Origin: MB1-2 sp046566065
GTDB taxonomy: Bacteria; Actinomycetota; CADDZG01; WHSQ01
Direction of reading: 5' to 3'
Assembly: GCA_046566065.1 (NCBI GenBank)
Contig: JBKHXK010000010.1
Coordinates: forward strand, 9,107 to 73,106
DNA length: 64,000 nucleotides
Part shown: positions 36,991 to 44,183 of the stretch, piece by piece
Position numbering within the stretch: the first letter of the stretch is position 1
Layout: each line of letters starts with the position of its first letter
Notes under the pieces: generated by a model
What the model saw: only the letters and a program-made list of their open reading frames with translations
What the model was told of the DNA's origin: nothing
Database searches by the model: none
Made by a program: the position numbers and the translations under genes

Positions 36991-37023
36991 GGAGCTCAGT
37001 CCTTGCGCGTTCTGCTCGGCCAT
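36817..37023 (-). CDS. Small acidic peptide C, possible RiPP precursor
   Basis: 68 residues from ATG 37023 with GGAAGGAG 5-6 bases upstream. Leader SSEELEQQGSEQLEDREEMS, then APVNAAVGLNVLSD and a C-terminus YANAEQDADIDQSN. Sixteen bases separate it from peptide B. A weak promoter-like pair (TTTACG at 37080-37075, CATAAC at 37059-37054, spacing 15) lies upstream. Confidence 0.7.
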   Translation of the reverse strand: MAEQNAQGLSSEELEQQGSEQLEDREEMSLINTNLAAPVNAAVGLNVLSDGSVAYANAEQDADIDQSN

Positions 37024-37112
37024 CACTGCTCCTTCCGCTCGGTCGATACGCCAGTTATGCCCCCGCCCACACGCCGTAAACCGGGCACTACGGAGCGGAG
37101 CGGCTTGTTCCC

Positions 37113-37412
37113 CTAGGACTCGGCCTGGGCGCTGTCGGACTGACTGAACGACTGCGACACGTCGTCCTCTGAATGCGAGACAGGCTCGCTGGAGGAGCCT
37201 TCTGCGTCGCTGCCGGCGTAGCCGGAGGCCTCGTCGGCCGTCAGCGTGGGATCGGTCGCGCTCGCGGAAGCCGCATCGGCGGCGCCTACGCCTTCGGTGG
37301 TCGGCGGCACGAGTGAGGTCGTGGATCCGGAGAGGACTGACAGCATCTCTCGGTCTCCGAGTGACTCGCTGCTCTGGGAATCGAGGTCTACGTCAGGCTT
37401 CTCGGTCGTCAT
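37113..37412 (-). CDS. Small Ser/Asp-rich peptide D with shared leader motif, possible RiPP precursor
   Basis: 99 residues. Residues ~12-27 (SQSSESLGDREMLSVL) align with QQGSEQLEDREEMSLI of peptides A-C, so it carries the same leader type, but the rest is unrelated: a Ser/Ala/Asp/Glu-rich stretch ending SQSFSQSDSAQAES with no cysteines. A common leader with a different C-terminal core is what RiPP precursor families show. It overlaps peptide E by 20 bases. Confidence 0.6.
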   Translation of the reverse strand: MTTEKPDVDLDSQSSESLGDREMLSVLSGSTTSLVPPTTEGVGAADAASASATDPTLTADEASGYAGSDAEGSSSEPVSHSEDDVSQSFSQSDSAQAES

Positions 37413-37620
37413 CGCCTTCCCCCTTTGACTCGGACGTGGTCTCGTGCACTTCGGTGTGGCCGCCTCGCTGGGCGACCTTGATCTTCTGTTTGCGCGAGAC
37501 GCGCGTCCGGCTTCCCGGTTCGTTGACGTTGGCCGCGATCACGGCATTGACGGCGCCTGCGATCGAGGTGCCCTCCTCCGAGGTGGCGACTTTCTCGTCG
37601 ATCACCTTGCGGTATCTCAT
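37393..37620 (-). CDS. Small peptide E with shared tail motif
   Basis: 75 residues from ATG 37620 (a TTG at 37653 is possible). It lacks the acidic leader; its N-terminus is MRYRKVIDEKVATSEEG, followed by AGAVNAVIAANVNE, which matches APVNAAVAANVLSD in peptides A-C, and then a basic stretch (RTRVSRKQKIKVAQRGG) and acidic end. First gene of the cassette, 43 bases after the rplA terminator. Confidence 0.6.
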   Translation of the reverse strand: MRYRKVIDEKVATSEEGTSIAGAVNAVIAANVNEPGSRTRVSRKQKIKVAQRGGHTEVHETTSESKGEGDDDREA

Positions 37621-37662
37621 CCCCGGTCTCTTCCCCGCTGGGGGTCGGGGCAAACGATGACG

Positions 37663-37696
37663 CGCGAAGGCCCGCCCCTGGGGGCGGGCCTTCGCG
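37663..37696 (-). terminator. Terminator after rplA
   Basis: Perfect 16-bp stem CGCGAAGGCCCGCCCC / GGGGCGGGCCTTCGCG, 15 bases after the rplA stop, with a weak T-run (CATCGTTTG) downstream on the minus strand. It separates rplKA from the peptide cassette. Confidence 0.75.
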
Positions 37697-37711
37697 TCTG
37701 GGCCTTGTTCT

Positions 37712-38440
37712 CTAAGCGGTGGCCGCCTCGGCCTCCTCGTCGACGAGGTCCTTCGACTTCTGAGGGTCGATCCGGATGCCCGGACCCATCGTCGTAGCCA
37801 GGGAGATGCTCTTCAGGTAACGACCCTTGGAGGCGGCCGGCTTCGCCCGGATGACCTCGTCCAGGATTGCGGCGTAGTTGTCGATCAGGTCCGCCTCGGG
37901 GAACGACTTCTTGCCGACGATCATGTGGAGGTTGCCGTGCTTGTCGGTGCGGTACTCGATGCGTCCGCCCTTGATGTCACCTACGGCGCGGGCGACGTCA
38001 TCGGTCACCGTGCCCGACTTCGGGTTGGGCATGAGCCCGCGGGGGCCGAGCACACGTCCGAGCTTTCCGACCGCGGGCATCATGTCCGGGGTCGCAACGA
38101 TCGCGTCGAACTCGAGCCAGCCTCCGCCGATCTTCTCGGCGAGGTCGTCATCGCCCACGATGTCCGCCCCGGCCTCGGTGGCTTGTTTCGCCTTCTCACC
38201 CTTGGCGAAGGCGGCAACGCGCATGGTTTTCCCGGTGCCTTTGGGAAGCGAGACCGCGCCACGAACCATCTGGTCGGCCTTGCGGGGATCGACGCCCAGT
38301 CGGATGCTGATCTCGACCGTCTCGTCGAACTTCGAGTCGGGGAACTGCTTCAGGATCTTTACCGCCTCACGCGGCGAGTAGAGCTTGTCGCGATCGACCA
38401 GGGCAAGAGCCTCTTTGAAGCGCTTTCCGTGCTTCGGCAT
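37712..38440 (-). CDS. rplA: 50S ribosomal protein uL1 (L1)
   Basis: 242-residue uL1, the mobile stalk protein that guides E-site tRNA and can repress rplKA translation. PKHGKRFKEALALVDRDK, the DQMVRGAVSLPKGTGKTMRV segment and ILGPRGLMPNPK-like VLGPRGLMPNPKSGTVT are diagnostic. The C-terminal tail is acidic (EEAEAATA). It follows rplK by 66 bases. Confidence 0.98.
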   Translation of the reverse strand: MPKHGKRFKEALALVDRDKLYSPREAVKILKQFPDSKFDETVEISIRLGVDPRKADQMVRGAVSLPKGTGKTMRVAAFAKGEKAKQATEAGADIVGDDDLAEKIGGGWLEFDAIVATPDMMPAVGKLGRVLGPRGLMPNPKSGTVTDDVARAVGDIKGGRIEYRTDKHGNLHMIVGKKSFPEADLIDNYAAILDEVIRAKPAASKGRYLKSISLATTMGPGIRIDPQKSKDLVDEEAEAATA

Positions 38441-38506
38441 GCGATGCCTCCTTCGTGGTCAACGGAGAGCGCGGGGCTCCCCTCCCACTGGGTTAAGGGG
38501 ATGTTG

Positions 38507-38941
38507 CTACTGAACCTTGATTCCCATGCTACGTGCGGTGCCTTCGACGATCTTCATGGCCGCCTCGATGTCGTTCGCGTTGAGGTCGGGCATCTTCGTC
38601 TCGGCGATCTCGCGCACCTGGTCCTTGGTCACCGTTCCGACCTTGGTCTTGTGCGGCTCGCCAGAGCCCTTGTCGACACCGGCCTTCTGGCGCAAGAGCA
38701 CGGCTGCCGGGGGCGTCTTGGTGACGAAGCTGAAGGAACGATCCTCGTAGACCGTGATCTCGACCGGCACGATCGTCCCGGTGTTCTGCTGGGTCGCGGC
38801 GTTGTACTGCTTGCAGAAATCCATGATGTTGATGCCGGCCTGACCGAGGGCGGGACCGACGGGAGGCGCGGGCGTGGCCTGCCCCGCTGCGATCTGGAGC
38901 TTCAGTACCTGTGCGACCTTTTTGCGGCGTCCGCCACCCAT
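38507..38941 (-). CDS. rplK: 50S ribosomal protein uL11 (L11)
   Basis: 144-residue uL11 of the GTPase-associated centre. QIAAGQATPAPPVGPALGQA, NIMDFCKQYNAAT and the C-terminal helix DIEAAMKIVEGTARSMGIKV are near-invariant. It lies 22 bases after nusG. Confidence 0.98.
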   Translation of the reverse strand: MGGGRRKKVAQVLKLQIAAGQATPAPPVGPALGQAGINIMDFCKQYNAATQQNTGTIVPVEITVYEDRSFSFVTKTPPAAVLLRQKAGVDKGSGEPHKTKVGTVTKDQVREIAETKMPDLNANDIEAAMKIVEGTARSMGIKVQ

Positions 38942-38963
38942 CTCTTTCTCCTATTCCCTGTTG

Positions 38964-39830
38964 CTAGAGCTTGGCGACCTGGTCGAAACCGAGCTCGACC
39001 GGGGTCTCTCGACCGAAGATATTGACCAACACTTTGAGCTTCGACTGGTCGACGTTGATCTCGGAGATCGAACCAGTGAAGTTCGCGAACGGCCCCGAGG
39101 TGACCCGCACGCTCTCCTGCTCCTCGAACTCGAGGCGAGGCTTGAGCTTCTTCTGGTCCGCCTTGACCTGAAGGATGCGGTCGACCTCTCTGTCGGACAA
39201 CGGGGTCGGCTTGGCCCCCGAGCCCACGAAGCCGGTGACTCCCGGGGTGTTGCGCACCACGTACCACGAGTCGTCGTCCAGGTACATCCGGCAGAGCAGG
39301 TAGCCCGGAAACACCTTCTTCTGGACGACCTGCTTCTTGCCCTGCTTTATCTCCATGACGTCTTCCATGGGGATAACGACCTCGAACACCGAGTCCTCGA
39401 CATTCATGGACTGGATGCGTGATTTGAGGTTGGCCTTGACCTTGTTCTCGTAGCCCGCGTAGGTGTGGATCACGTACCAGTCCCCCGGTCGCTCGTTCGG
39501 AGGGATGCGCTGGTCGTCCTCGTAGAACTCGGCGGGCTGGTCCTCGTCGAGCTCGGCTACCTCTTCGTCATCGACCCCGCCCTCGGACGCGTCCGCCTCG
39601 ACCTGGTCCAGCTTGGTCTCGGGCAGGGCGGCCTCGGCGTCCGTACCAGCATCGACGGGTGCAGCGGTGAGCGGGCCATCATCTTTGGGGATGTCCGCGT
39701 CGGAGGGGATGTCATCGGCTCCGGTCTCCGCAGCGGCGGCTTCCGGGGTCACGTCGGTGCCATCGGACGCAGAAGCCTCCGTCTCTTCCTCGTTCTTCTC
39801 GAGCACTTCGTCCGTGTGGGTTTCTGTCAT
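38964..39830 (-). CDS. nusG: Transcription termination/antitermination protein NusG with acidic N-terminal extension
   Basis: 288 residues. The NGN domain begins near residue 117 (PGDWYVIHTYAGYENKVKAN, then VFPGYLLCRMYLDDDSWYVV) and the KOW domain near 232 (VRVTSGPFANFTGSISEIN). NusG couples RNA polymerase with ribosome or Rho. The first ~115 residues are a disordered Asp/Glu/Ala-rich extension, longer than the shorter acidic tails of other Actinobacteria. ATG 39830 overlaps the secE stop by four bases (ATGA). Confidence 0.96.
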   Translation of the reverse strand: MTETHTDEVLEKNEEETEASASDGTDVTPEAAAAETGADDIPSDADIPKDDGPLTAAPVDAGTDAEAALPETKLDQVEADASEGGVDDEEVAELDEDQPAEFYEDDQRIPPNERPGDWYVIHTYAGYENKVKANLKSRIQSMNVEDSVFEVVIPMEDVMEIKQGKKQVVQKKVFPGYLLCRMYLDDDSWYVVRNTPGVTGFVGSGAKPTPLSDREVDRILQVKADQKKLKPRLEFEEQESVRVTSGPFANFTGSISEINVDQSKLKVLVNIFGRETPVELGFDQVAKL

Positions 39831-40120
39831 ATCTCCACTCCATACAGAGCCAGGATCGCCTTGGTGAAGACGAAGTCCATCGCGAAGATCACCGCGGCTA
39901 CGACGATCGAGGCCACCAGGACCACGGTCGAATATGCGACTACTTCCTGTCGGGTCGGCCACGCCACCTTCTTGAGCTCGGCGACGACCTCCTTGAAGAA
40001 CTGCGAGGGCTTGGTGCGCTCCTTCTTGGTGGCCGCCGTCGGCGGCTTGACCGCCGGACGCGGGGCAGCCTTCTTGCGCTCCTCTTCCTTCTTCATCATG
40101 CGCTTGTACTGCCTGTTCAC
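39827..40120 (-). CDS. secE: Protein translocase subunit SecE
   Basis: 97 residues: a basic, disordered N-terminus (1-38), the amphipathic FFKEVVAELKKVAWPTRQEV helix (41-60), and one membrane span (about 62-84). SecE clamps the SecY channel. GTG 40120 has AAAGGG upstream. The order secE-nusG-rplK-rplA is conserved; tRNA-Trp, its frequent neighbour, lies 5.5 kb away at 45661. Confidence 0.95.
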   Translation of the reverse strand: MNRQYKRMMKKEEERKKAAPRPAVKPPTAATKKERTKPSQFFKEVVAELKKVAWPTRQEVVAYSTVVLVASIVVAAVIFAMDFVFTKAILALYGVEI

Positions 40121-40227
40121 AGCCAGACCCTTTCTCGGTACGCCGCCCCGGACGCGCTAGATAAAGGTCCGAGCGGGGGGAGAGAAGGCAAAGATTAGCA
40201 CGCTCGTGAACCGCCCACTGAGGCCGC

Positions 40228-41058
40228 TCAGGGCGTGGACCCGAGCTCCTCCAAAGGTAGCGGGTCGCTGGGGGCCTCGACCTCCACCGGCTCGTTCGGA
40301 TCGGTGATCGTCAGATCGAGCTCGAACACGGCCCCCGCCAAAGGCCCCAAGACCTCGTCGAGATCCAGGGACTCGTCCAGCGCGAACTCGATCGAGATCG
40401 ACAGGCTCCGCAGGAGTCTGTCCTCAGCGCCGGTGAGCAGCTCGATCCGGGAGCTCCGGACGGCGTTGTCGAGGCGCTCGGCCTCGGCCTCATCGATCGG
40501 GCTGAGATCAGAACGCCCGAAGCGCTGGGCGGTCAGAACGAGGTCGCTCATGACCTGCGCCACGTCCAGCTCCCCCGTAACCCGATCGACCTTTTCGCCG
40601 GAATGCTCCTCGTCCTCGGAGAGAACCGGCTCCCGTATCCATTCGGCCACCTGGAGCTGCTCGAAGAGCCCTTCGCCCTCGCTCCCGCCACGCAGGATGT
40701 CCGCTTGATCGGGCGGGATCTCGTAGGCGGTCCCATCCACCAGGATGAAGGCGGCGTCGCCGGTCGAGACGAATCCCTGGGTGACCGGGTCTTCGCTAGA
40801 CAGGTCCGTGTATTCGATCTCGGCAACCGGCAGAGCGCCTTCCTCAGGTAGCTGGAAAGAGCCGGTCAGCTCGAAACCAGCTTCTGCTTGCTCGCCACCG
40901 GCATCGGGCGTCGAGGCGGTCACCGAGAGGTCGACATGACCGCTCCTCAGCTCCTCCAACTTCGACGTGGTTTCCGAGACCACGTCGGAGGGTTCGGTGG
41001 CGCAACCCGTCAACGCGAGACAAAGGCCGGCGACCAGCCACAGGGATCGGGTCCTCAT
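40228..41058 (-). CDS. Lipoprotein, LppX/LprG-like size and layout
   Basis: 276 residues. Signal peptide with lipobox LTGC, Cys19 as the lipidated residue. The mature part resembles secreted LppX_LprAFG-like folds in its layout: ETTSKLEELRSGHVDLSVTA, a prepared strand ILVDGTAYEIP, and several amphipathic helices, with an acidic Pro-rich end. A role as outer-surface lipid or glycolipid carrier is possible but not shown. ATG 41058 abuts the stop of the next upstream gene (TAG-ATG), so the two are co-transcribed. Confidence 0.6.
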   Translation of the reverse strand: MRTRSLWLVAGLCLALTGCATEPSDVVSETTSKLEELRSGHVDLSVTASTPDAGGEQAEAGFELTGSFQLPEEGALPVAEIEYTDLSSEDPVTQGFVSTGDAAFILVDGTAYEIPPDQADILRGGSEGEGLFEQLQVAEWIREPVLSEDEEHSGEKVDRVTGELDVAQVMSDLVLTAQRFGRSDLSPIDEAEAERLDNAVRSSRIELLTGAEDRLLRSLSISIEFALDESLDLDEVLGPLAGAVFELDLTITDPNEPVEVEAPSDPLPLEELGSTP

Positions 41059-41793
41059 CTACGGAGTGGGTGATGCAGCAGGCTCCGTCGACGTCGGGGT
41101 CGGTTCCGATGTCGAGGAAGGAGAGGCCTCCGTAGTGGGGGTCTCGGACGTCGATGTCTCCGGGGTAGTGACGGTTACCGGGGTCTCGGTTGGTTCCGCT
41201 TCATCGACGGTCTCCGACTCTTCCTTCGACGAGGGCGGAGGCCCCGCGGGAACCAACTCGCTGTCCACAACGGCGTAGAGCTCCTGCACCAAGGGATCCA
41301 CCGCGGCATGGATCTCCGCGAGGGTCATGTCGTCCGAGTCCTTAGATAACTCGCGGATCTCGCCCAGGATCTCTTTGATCGCTTGCTGCCCTTCCGGTGT
41401 GAAGTGCACCGGCCCGCCGGTCGTTAGAACGTATTGATACGCGAGCGCCATCGTTTCGCAAGAGGTGCATCCGACGTTCAGGGCTAGGGCGAGGTTGTCG
41501 GTCGTGACCACATCCGGGTCGCTGAATATCAGCACCACCTGGATCGCCAGGGCGATCGTGCGGCACGAATCACAGCTCGAGACGGCCACGGCCGCGTTGT
41601 CGATGTCGACCGAGCCGGCCATCACCCGGCGGATGTTGAACGACAGATCGAAGATCGTCGAGTTGTCTTTCGTGTTCTGCGCGAGCGCGACGTTGTCGCC
41701 CTGAGGCGTCTGCGCATGGGCGAATGGAGTTACAAGCGCGAGCGTGGCCATCACCGCAAGCGCGAAGCACGCGAAGCGACGGGTGAAGCTCAT
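41059..41793 (-). CDS. Secreted protein with two CxxC motifs and NxAxA segments
   Basis: 244 residues. Signal peptide 1-28 (ALAVMATLALVTPFAHAQ). The mature domain (about 33-130) has NVALAQNTKDNSTIF, VDIDNAAVAVSSCDSC (C74, C77), NLALALNVGCTSC (C109, C112) and ALAYQYVLTTGG; the two CxxC units could form disulfides or bind metal. A helical region with EIREL and a long Thr/Glu/Pro-rich C-terminal stalk (~175-244) follow. I recognise no named family. The NxAxA patterns echo NAAVAANV in the peptide cassette at 36-37 kb. Confidence 0.6.
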   Translation of the reverse strand: MSFTRRFACFALAVMATLALVTPFAHAQTPQGDNVALAQNTKDNSTIFDLSFNIRRVMAGSVDIDNAAVAVSSCDSCRTIALAIQVVLIFSDPDVVTTDNLALALNVGCTSCETMALAYQYVLTTGGPVHFTPEGQQAIKEILGEIRELSKDSDDMTLAEIHAAVDPLVQELYAVVDSELVPAGPPPSSKEESETVDEAEPTETPVTVTTPETSTSETPTTEASPSSTSEPTPTSTEPAASPTP

Positions 41794-41856
41794 CGTTCCC
41801 TTCCCTAGGTTGATCCTCTAGGGGGGGGTATCTCCGGGTCGGAAGCTGCGTAAACG

Positions 41857-42963
41857 CTAGAGGTCGAGCGACTCGACCGTGCCCAGCGCGGCATCGGTCA
41901 CGAAGGCCCGGCCCCCGGACACCTCGACATCGATCGAGTACGGCGATGCGACCACACCTGCGCTGGGGTTCCGCTTGCCCGCGGGCCTGTGCGCGAAGAC
42001 CTTTCGGCCCGAGGTCGCGTCGAGGCCCAGCAGGCCGTGCGTCGATTGGGCCACATACAAGCGGCCCCTCTCCAGATCCATCCCCTGGATCCAGTTGGCT
42101 TCCTCGGGCGTCAACCTCACCCCGAAACGCTTCCGCTCGCTGATCTTGCCGAGATCCGATGCGTCGAGGACGACGATCTGAGGCGGGATCGTCTTGTCGA
42201 ACCAGTACTCGGTCGCGGCGTAGACGGTGCGCGTCTTTCTCGTCACCTCTACCTCGACCTCGGCGAGGCCGACCTCTGCCCAGGACCCGAGGAGGTCGGG
42301 CCGAGAGGGATCGGTGTAGTCGAAGACCTGCAGACCGGTCTCGCCGGTGGTCACGTAGAGAAGAGGAGCGCCGGTGGCCGCGTCCTTCGGGTCGTAGAAG
42401 AGCCCGGCTGAAGCCGGCCCGCCCACCTTCAACGCCGGCAGGGGGTCGACGTGAACGGGCACGAGGGCTCCCGTCTCCGAGATGAAGCGGCTGACGACGA
42501 GCCCGTCGACCGCGTCGAGCAGGACCAGCCATTCGGCGTCCCCCTGCTTGATGTACTGGACCCGATAGGCGCCCCCGGACGGCTGATAGAAGGCGAGGGT
42601 GGGGTTCTTCGGATCGGCAAGGTCGATGACGTGGACCCCCTCCTCATCGAAATTGCTCGTTTGACGGGCATAGAAGAGCCACCGGCCATCGTGGGAGAAG
42701 GCGAGGTCGCCATCGAGCGACTGCCGCGCGGTGTCGTAGCGACTTAGAACTTCGGGGCGCGCAGGATCCTTGAGGTCGAGTATCGCGACCGTCCCCTCGT
42801 CGCGTTGAAGGACCGCGCCGATCTTGCCGTGTATCTCGATCCGCCCGAGGCCGGCCTCCTTGGACACCTCGACGGAGGAGCCGGGCGCTGCGGAACCGGG
42901 GCCGGGCGCCACCAGCAGGGCGACGATCAGGAAGGCGCCGAGGGCGCCACGTGAACGAGCCAT
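41857..42963 (-). CDS. Secreted beta-propeller protein (LVIVD-like repeats)
   Basis: 368 residues with signal peptide (ALGAFLIVALLVAPGPGSAA). Repeats of the form V-A-I-L-D-L-K-D-P-A-R-P, V-H-V-I-D-L-A-D-P-K-N-P and L-Q-V-F-D-Y-T-D-P-S-R-P mark blades of a propeller of LVIVD type. No catalytic residues can be named; such proteins usually serve in binding or assembly at the cell surface. It lies 63 bases upstream of the CxxC secreted protein and is transcribed the same way. Confidence 0.65.
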   Translation of the reverse strand: MARSRGALGAFLIVALLVAPGPGSAAPGSSVEVSKEAGLGRIEIHGKIGAVLQRDEGTVAILDLKDPARPEVLSRYDTARQSLDGDLAFSHDGRWLFYARQTSNFDEEGVHVIDLADPKNPTLAFYQPSGGAYRVQYIKQGDAEWLVLLDAVDGLVVSRFISETGALVPVHVDPLPALKVGGPASAGLFYDPKDAATGAPLLYVTTGETGLQVFDYTDPSRPDLLGSWAEVGLAEVEVEVTRKTRTVYAATEYWFDKTIPPQIVVLDASDLGKISERKRFGVRLTPEEANWIQGMDLERGRLYVAQSTHGLLGLDATSGRKVFAHRPAGKRNPSAGVVASPYSIDVEVSGGRAFVTDAALGTVESLDL

Positions 42964-43002
42964 GCAGGAGACTTCGACCGCCGGAGCGGGAATCCTCCGG
43001 AG

Positions 43003-43389
43003 CTATTCCGGTGAAGGGACCCCGGCGATCTCGATCAGCTTCTCGATGACCTCGTCCATGGGCCGGTCCTTGGCGATGAACCCGTTGGCGCCCAACTCCT
43101 TAACCAGGCCGGAGTTGTGGTCGTCTGCGAAAGCCGAGAGAACGAGGATCTTGGTGGCCGGCGAGCTCTGCCGGATCTTCGAGATGGCTGCCAGGCCGTC
43201 CATCTCCGGCATGGCGAGGTCCAACACCACTACGTCCGGCTTCTGTCGGTGGACCATGTCCACCGCCTCCAACCCGTTCGCGGCCTCCCCGACTATGTCG
43301 AAGCGCCCATCGAACTCCAGGTTCGTGCGCACGAGCGTCCGGATCTCCGGCAGGTCGTCGGCGACGAGCACCCTTATACGTCCCAGCAT
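43003..43389 (-). CDS. Stand-alone response-regulator receiver
   Basis: 128 residues from ATG 43389 (GAGAGGA 9 bases upstream). A complete receiver domain: acidic pocket DD11-12, phospho-accepting D57 (VVLDLAMPEMDG), T/S and K switch residues (LSAF, KDR). No output domain, so it acts as a CheY-like partner or phosphorelay element. It is divergent from a PAS-domain gene. No histidine kinase is in the window. Confidence 0.8.
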   Translation of the reverse strand: MLGRIRVLVADDLPEIRTLVRTNLEFDGRFDIVGEAANGLEAVDMVHRQKPDVVVLDLAMPEMDGLAAISKIRQSSPATKILVLSAFADDHNSGLVKELGANGFIAKDRPMDEVIEKLIEIAGVPSPE

Positions 43390-43518
43390 CCCGCGCAATC
43401 CTCTCTGTCCGAAATGTCATCCAATCACGTACTGGCCCGAAGTGGGCTACGTAGAAATATGGATGTCGTCCCGGCTTCGGATCCAGATAATGGAACGAGC
43501 AGAACAAGGGGGCTACAC

Positions 43519-43842
43519 ATGCCACGTTGGACAGAAGAATTGGGCGCGTTCGCCCTGGATCTGAACGGCAACGTGACCCTGGCTTCGCCCTTGGCGGAGC
43601 AGATCGCGGGACTCGACCTGACGGCGTTACTCGACCAGCACTTCCTGCAGTTCATTGCGCCCGATGAGAGGGACGAGGCCCAAGCGATCTTCGAGAAGGC
43701 CGTCCAGGGCCACAAAGTGCAGGGCGTGCGTCAGATCGTGATCGCCGGAGGCGACCAGCTCACCGTCGGCTTCACCGTCCAACCCGATCGCGAGGAGCAC
43801 GGAACCATCGTCGGCGTTACCGGCACGGTCTGGAGGGAGTAG
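43519..43842 (+). CDS. PAS-domain protein
   Basis: 107 residues. Single PAS-like sensor fold: GAFALDLNGNVTLASPLAEQ at the start, FLQFIAPDERDEAQAIFEKA in the middle and a terminal strand GTIVGVTGTVWRE. No kinase, cyclase or DNA-binding domain follows. ATG 43519 is preceded by AAGGGGG. Divergent from the receiver gene, so the two may work in one signalling path. Confidence 0.65.
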   Translation: MPRWTEELGAFALDLNGNVTLASPLAEQIAGLDLTALLDQHFLQFIAPDERDEAQAIFEKAVQGHKVQGVRQIVIAGGDQLTVGFTVQPDREEHGTIVGVTGTVWRE

Positions 43843-43901
43843 CCCCGGCAAGAAAGGCCCGTGAGGGTCCGGTCGGTCGAGATGTCCCCGCCTGCCCGGA
43901 A

Positions 43902-43920
43902 TGTGCTACCATGTAGCACA
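43902..43920 (+). promoter_or_regulatory. Operator/promoter of the vapBC-type module
   Basis: Perfect inverted repeat TGTGCTAC-CAT-GTAGCACA whose last base is the A of the antitoxin ATG. TACCAT (43907-43912) inside it could be the -10, which would put the transcript start at the ATG itself (leaderless). No Shine-Dalgarno sequence precedes the ATG. Confidence 0.65.
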
Positions 43921-44180
43921 TGGAGACGATCGGGGTTCGAGAATTGCGTCAGCATGCGAGTCGCTGGCTGGCCCGGGTCGCGGCGGGAGAGTCCTTTGAG
44001 GTAACCGACCGAGGGCAACCGGTCGCGTGGTTGGTGCCCACCGGAAAGAGCACACGAGAACGACTGATCGCCGCCGGGCGGCTGATTCCTGCGGAAGGCG
44101 ACCTGCTTGAGATCAGACCGCTGCGAAATAAGCCATCCCTGTCGACCAGCCTAGAAGAACTTCGGGCCGAGGAACGCTGA
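43920..44180 (+). CDS. vapB: Antitoxin, Phd/YefM (VapB) family
   Basis: 86 residues. The N-terminal DNA-binding part is METIGVRELRQHASRWLARV with GESFEVTDRGQPVAWLVP, the prevent-host-death fold; the C-terminal ~35 residues (LEIRPLRNKPSLSTSLEELR) are the toxin-neutralising tail. It lies 3 bases before a PIN toxin and overlaps a perfect operator palindrome, as expected for autoregulated modules. Confidence 0.88.
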   Translation: METIGVRELRQHASRWLARVAAGESFEVTDRGQPVAWLVPTGKSTRERLIAAGRLIPAEGDLLEIRPLRNKPSLSTSLEELRAEER

Positions 44181-44183
44181 TCC

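Noticed and set aside
43117..43518. Upstream extension of the PAS gene
   Set aside because: It runs opposite the receiver gene without similarity; ATG 43519 has a good ribosome site and starts the PAS fold.
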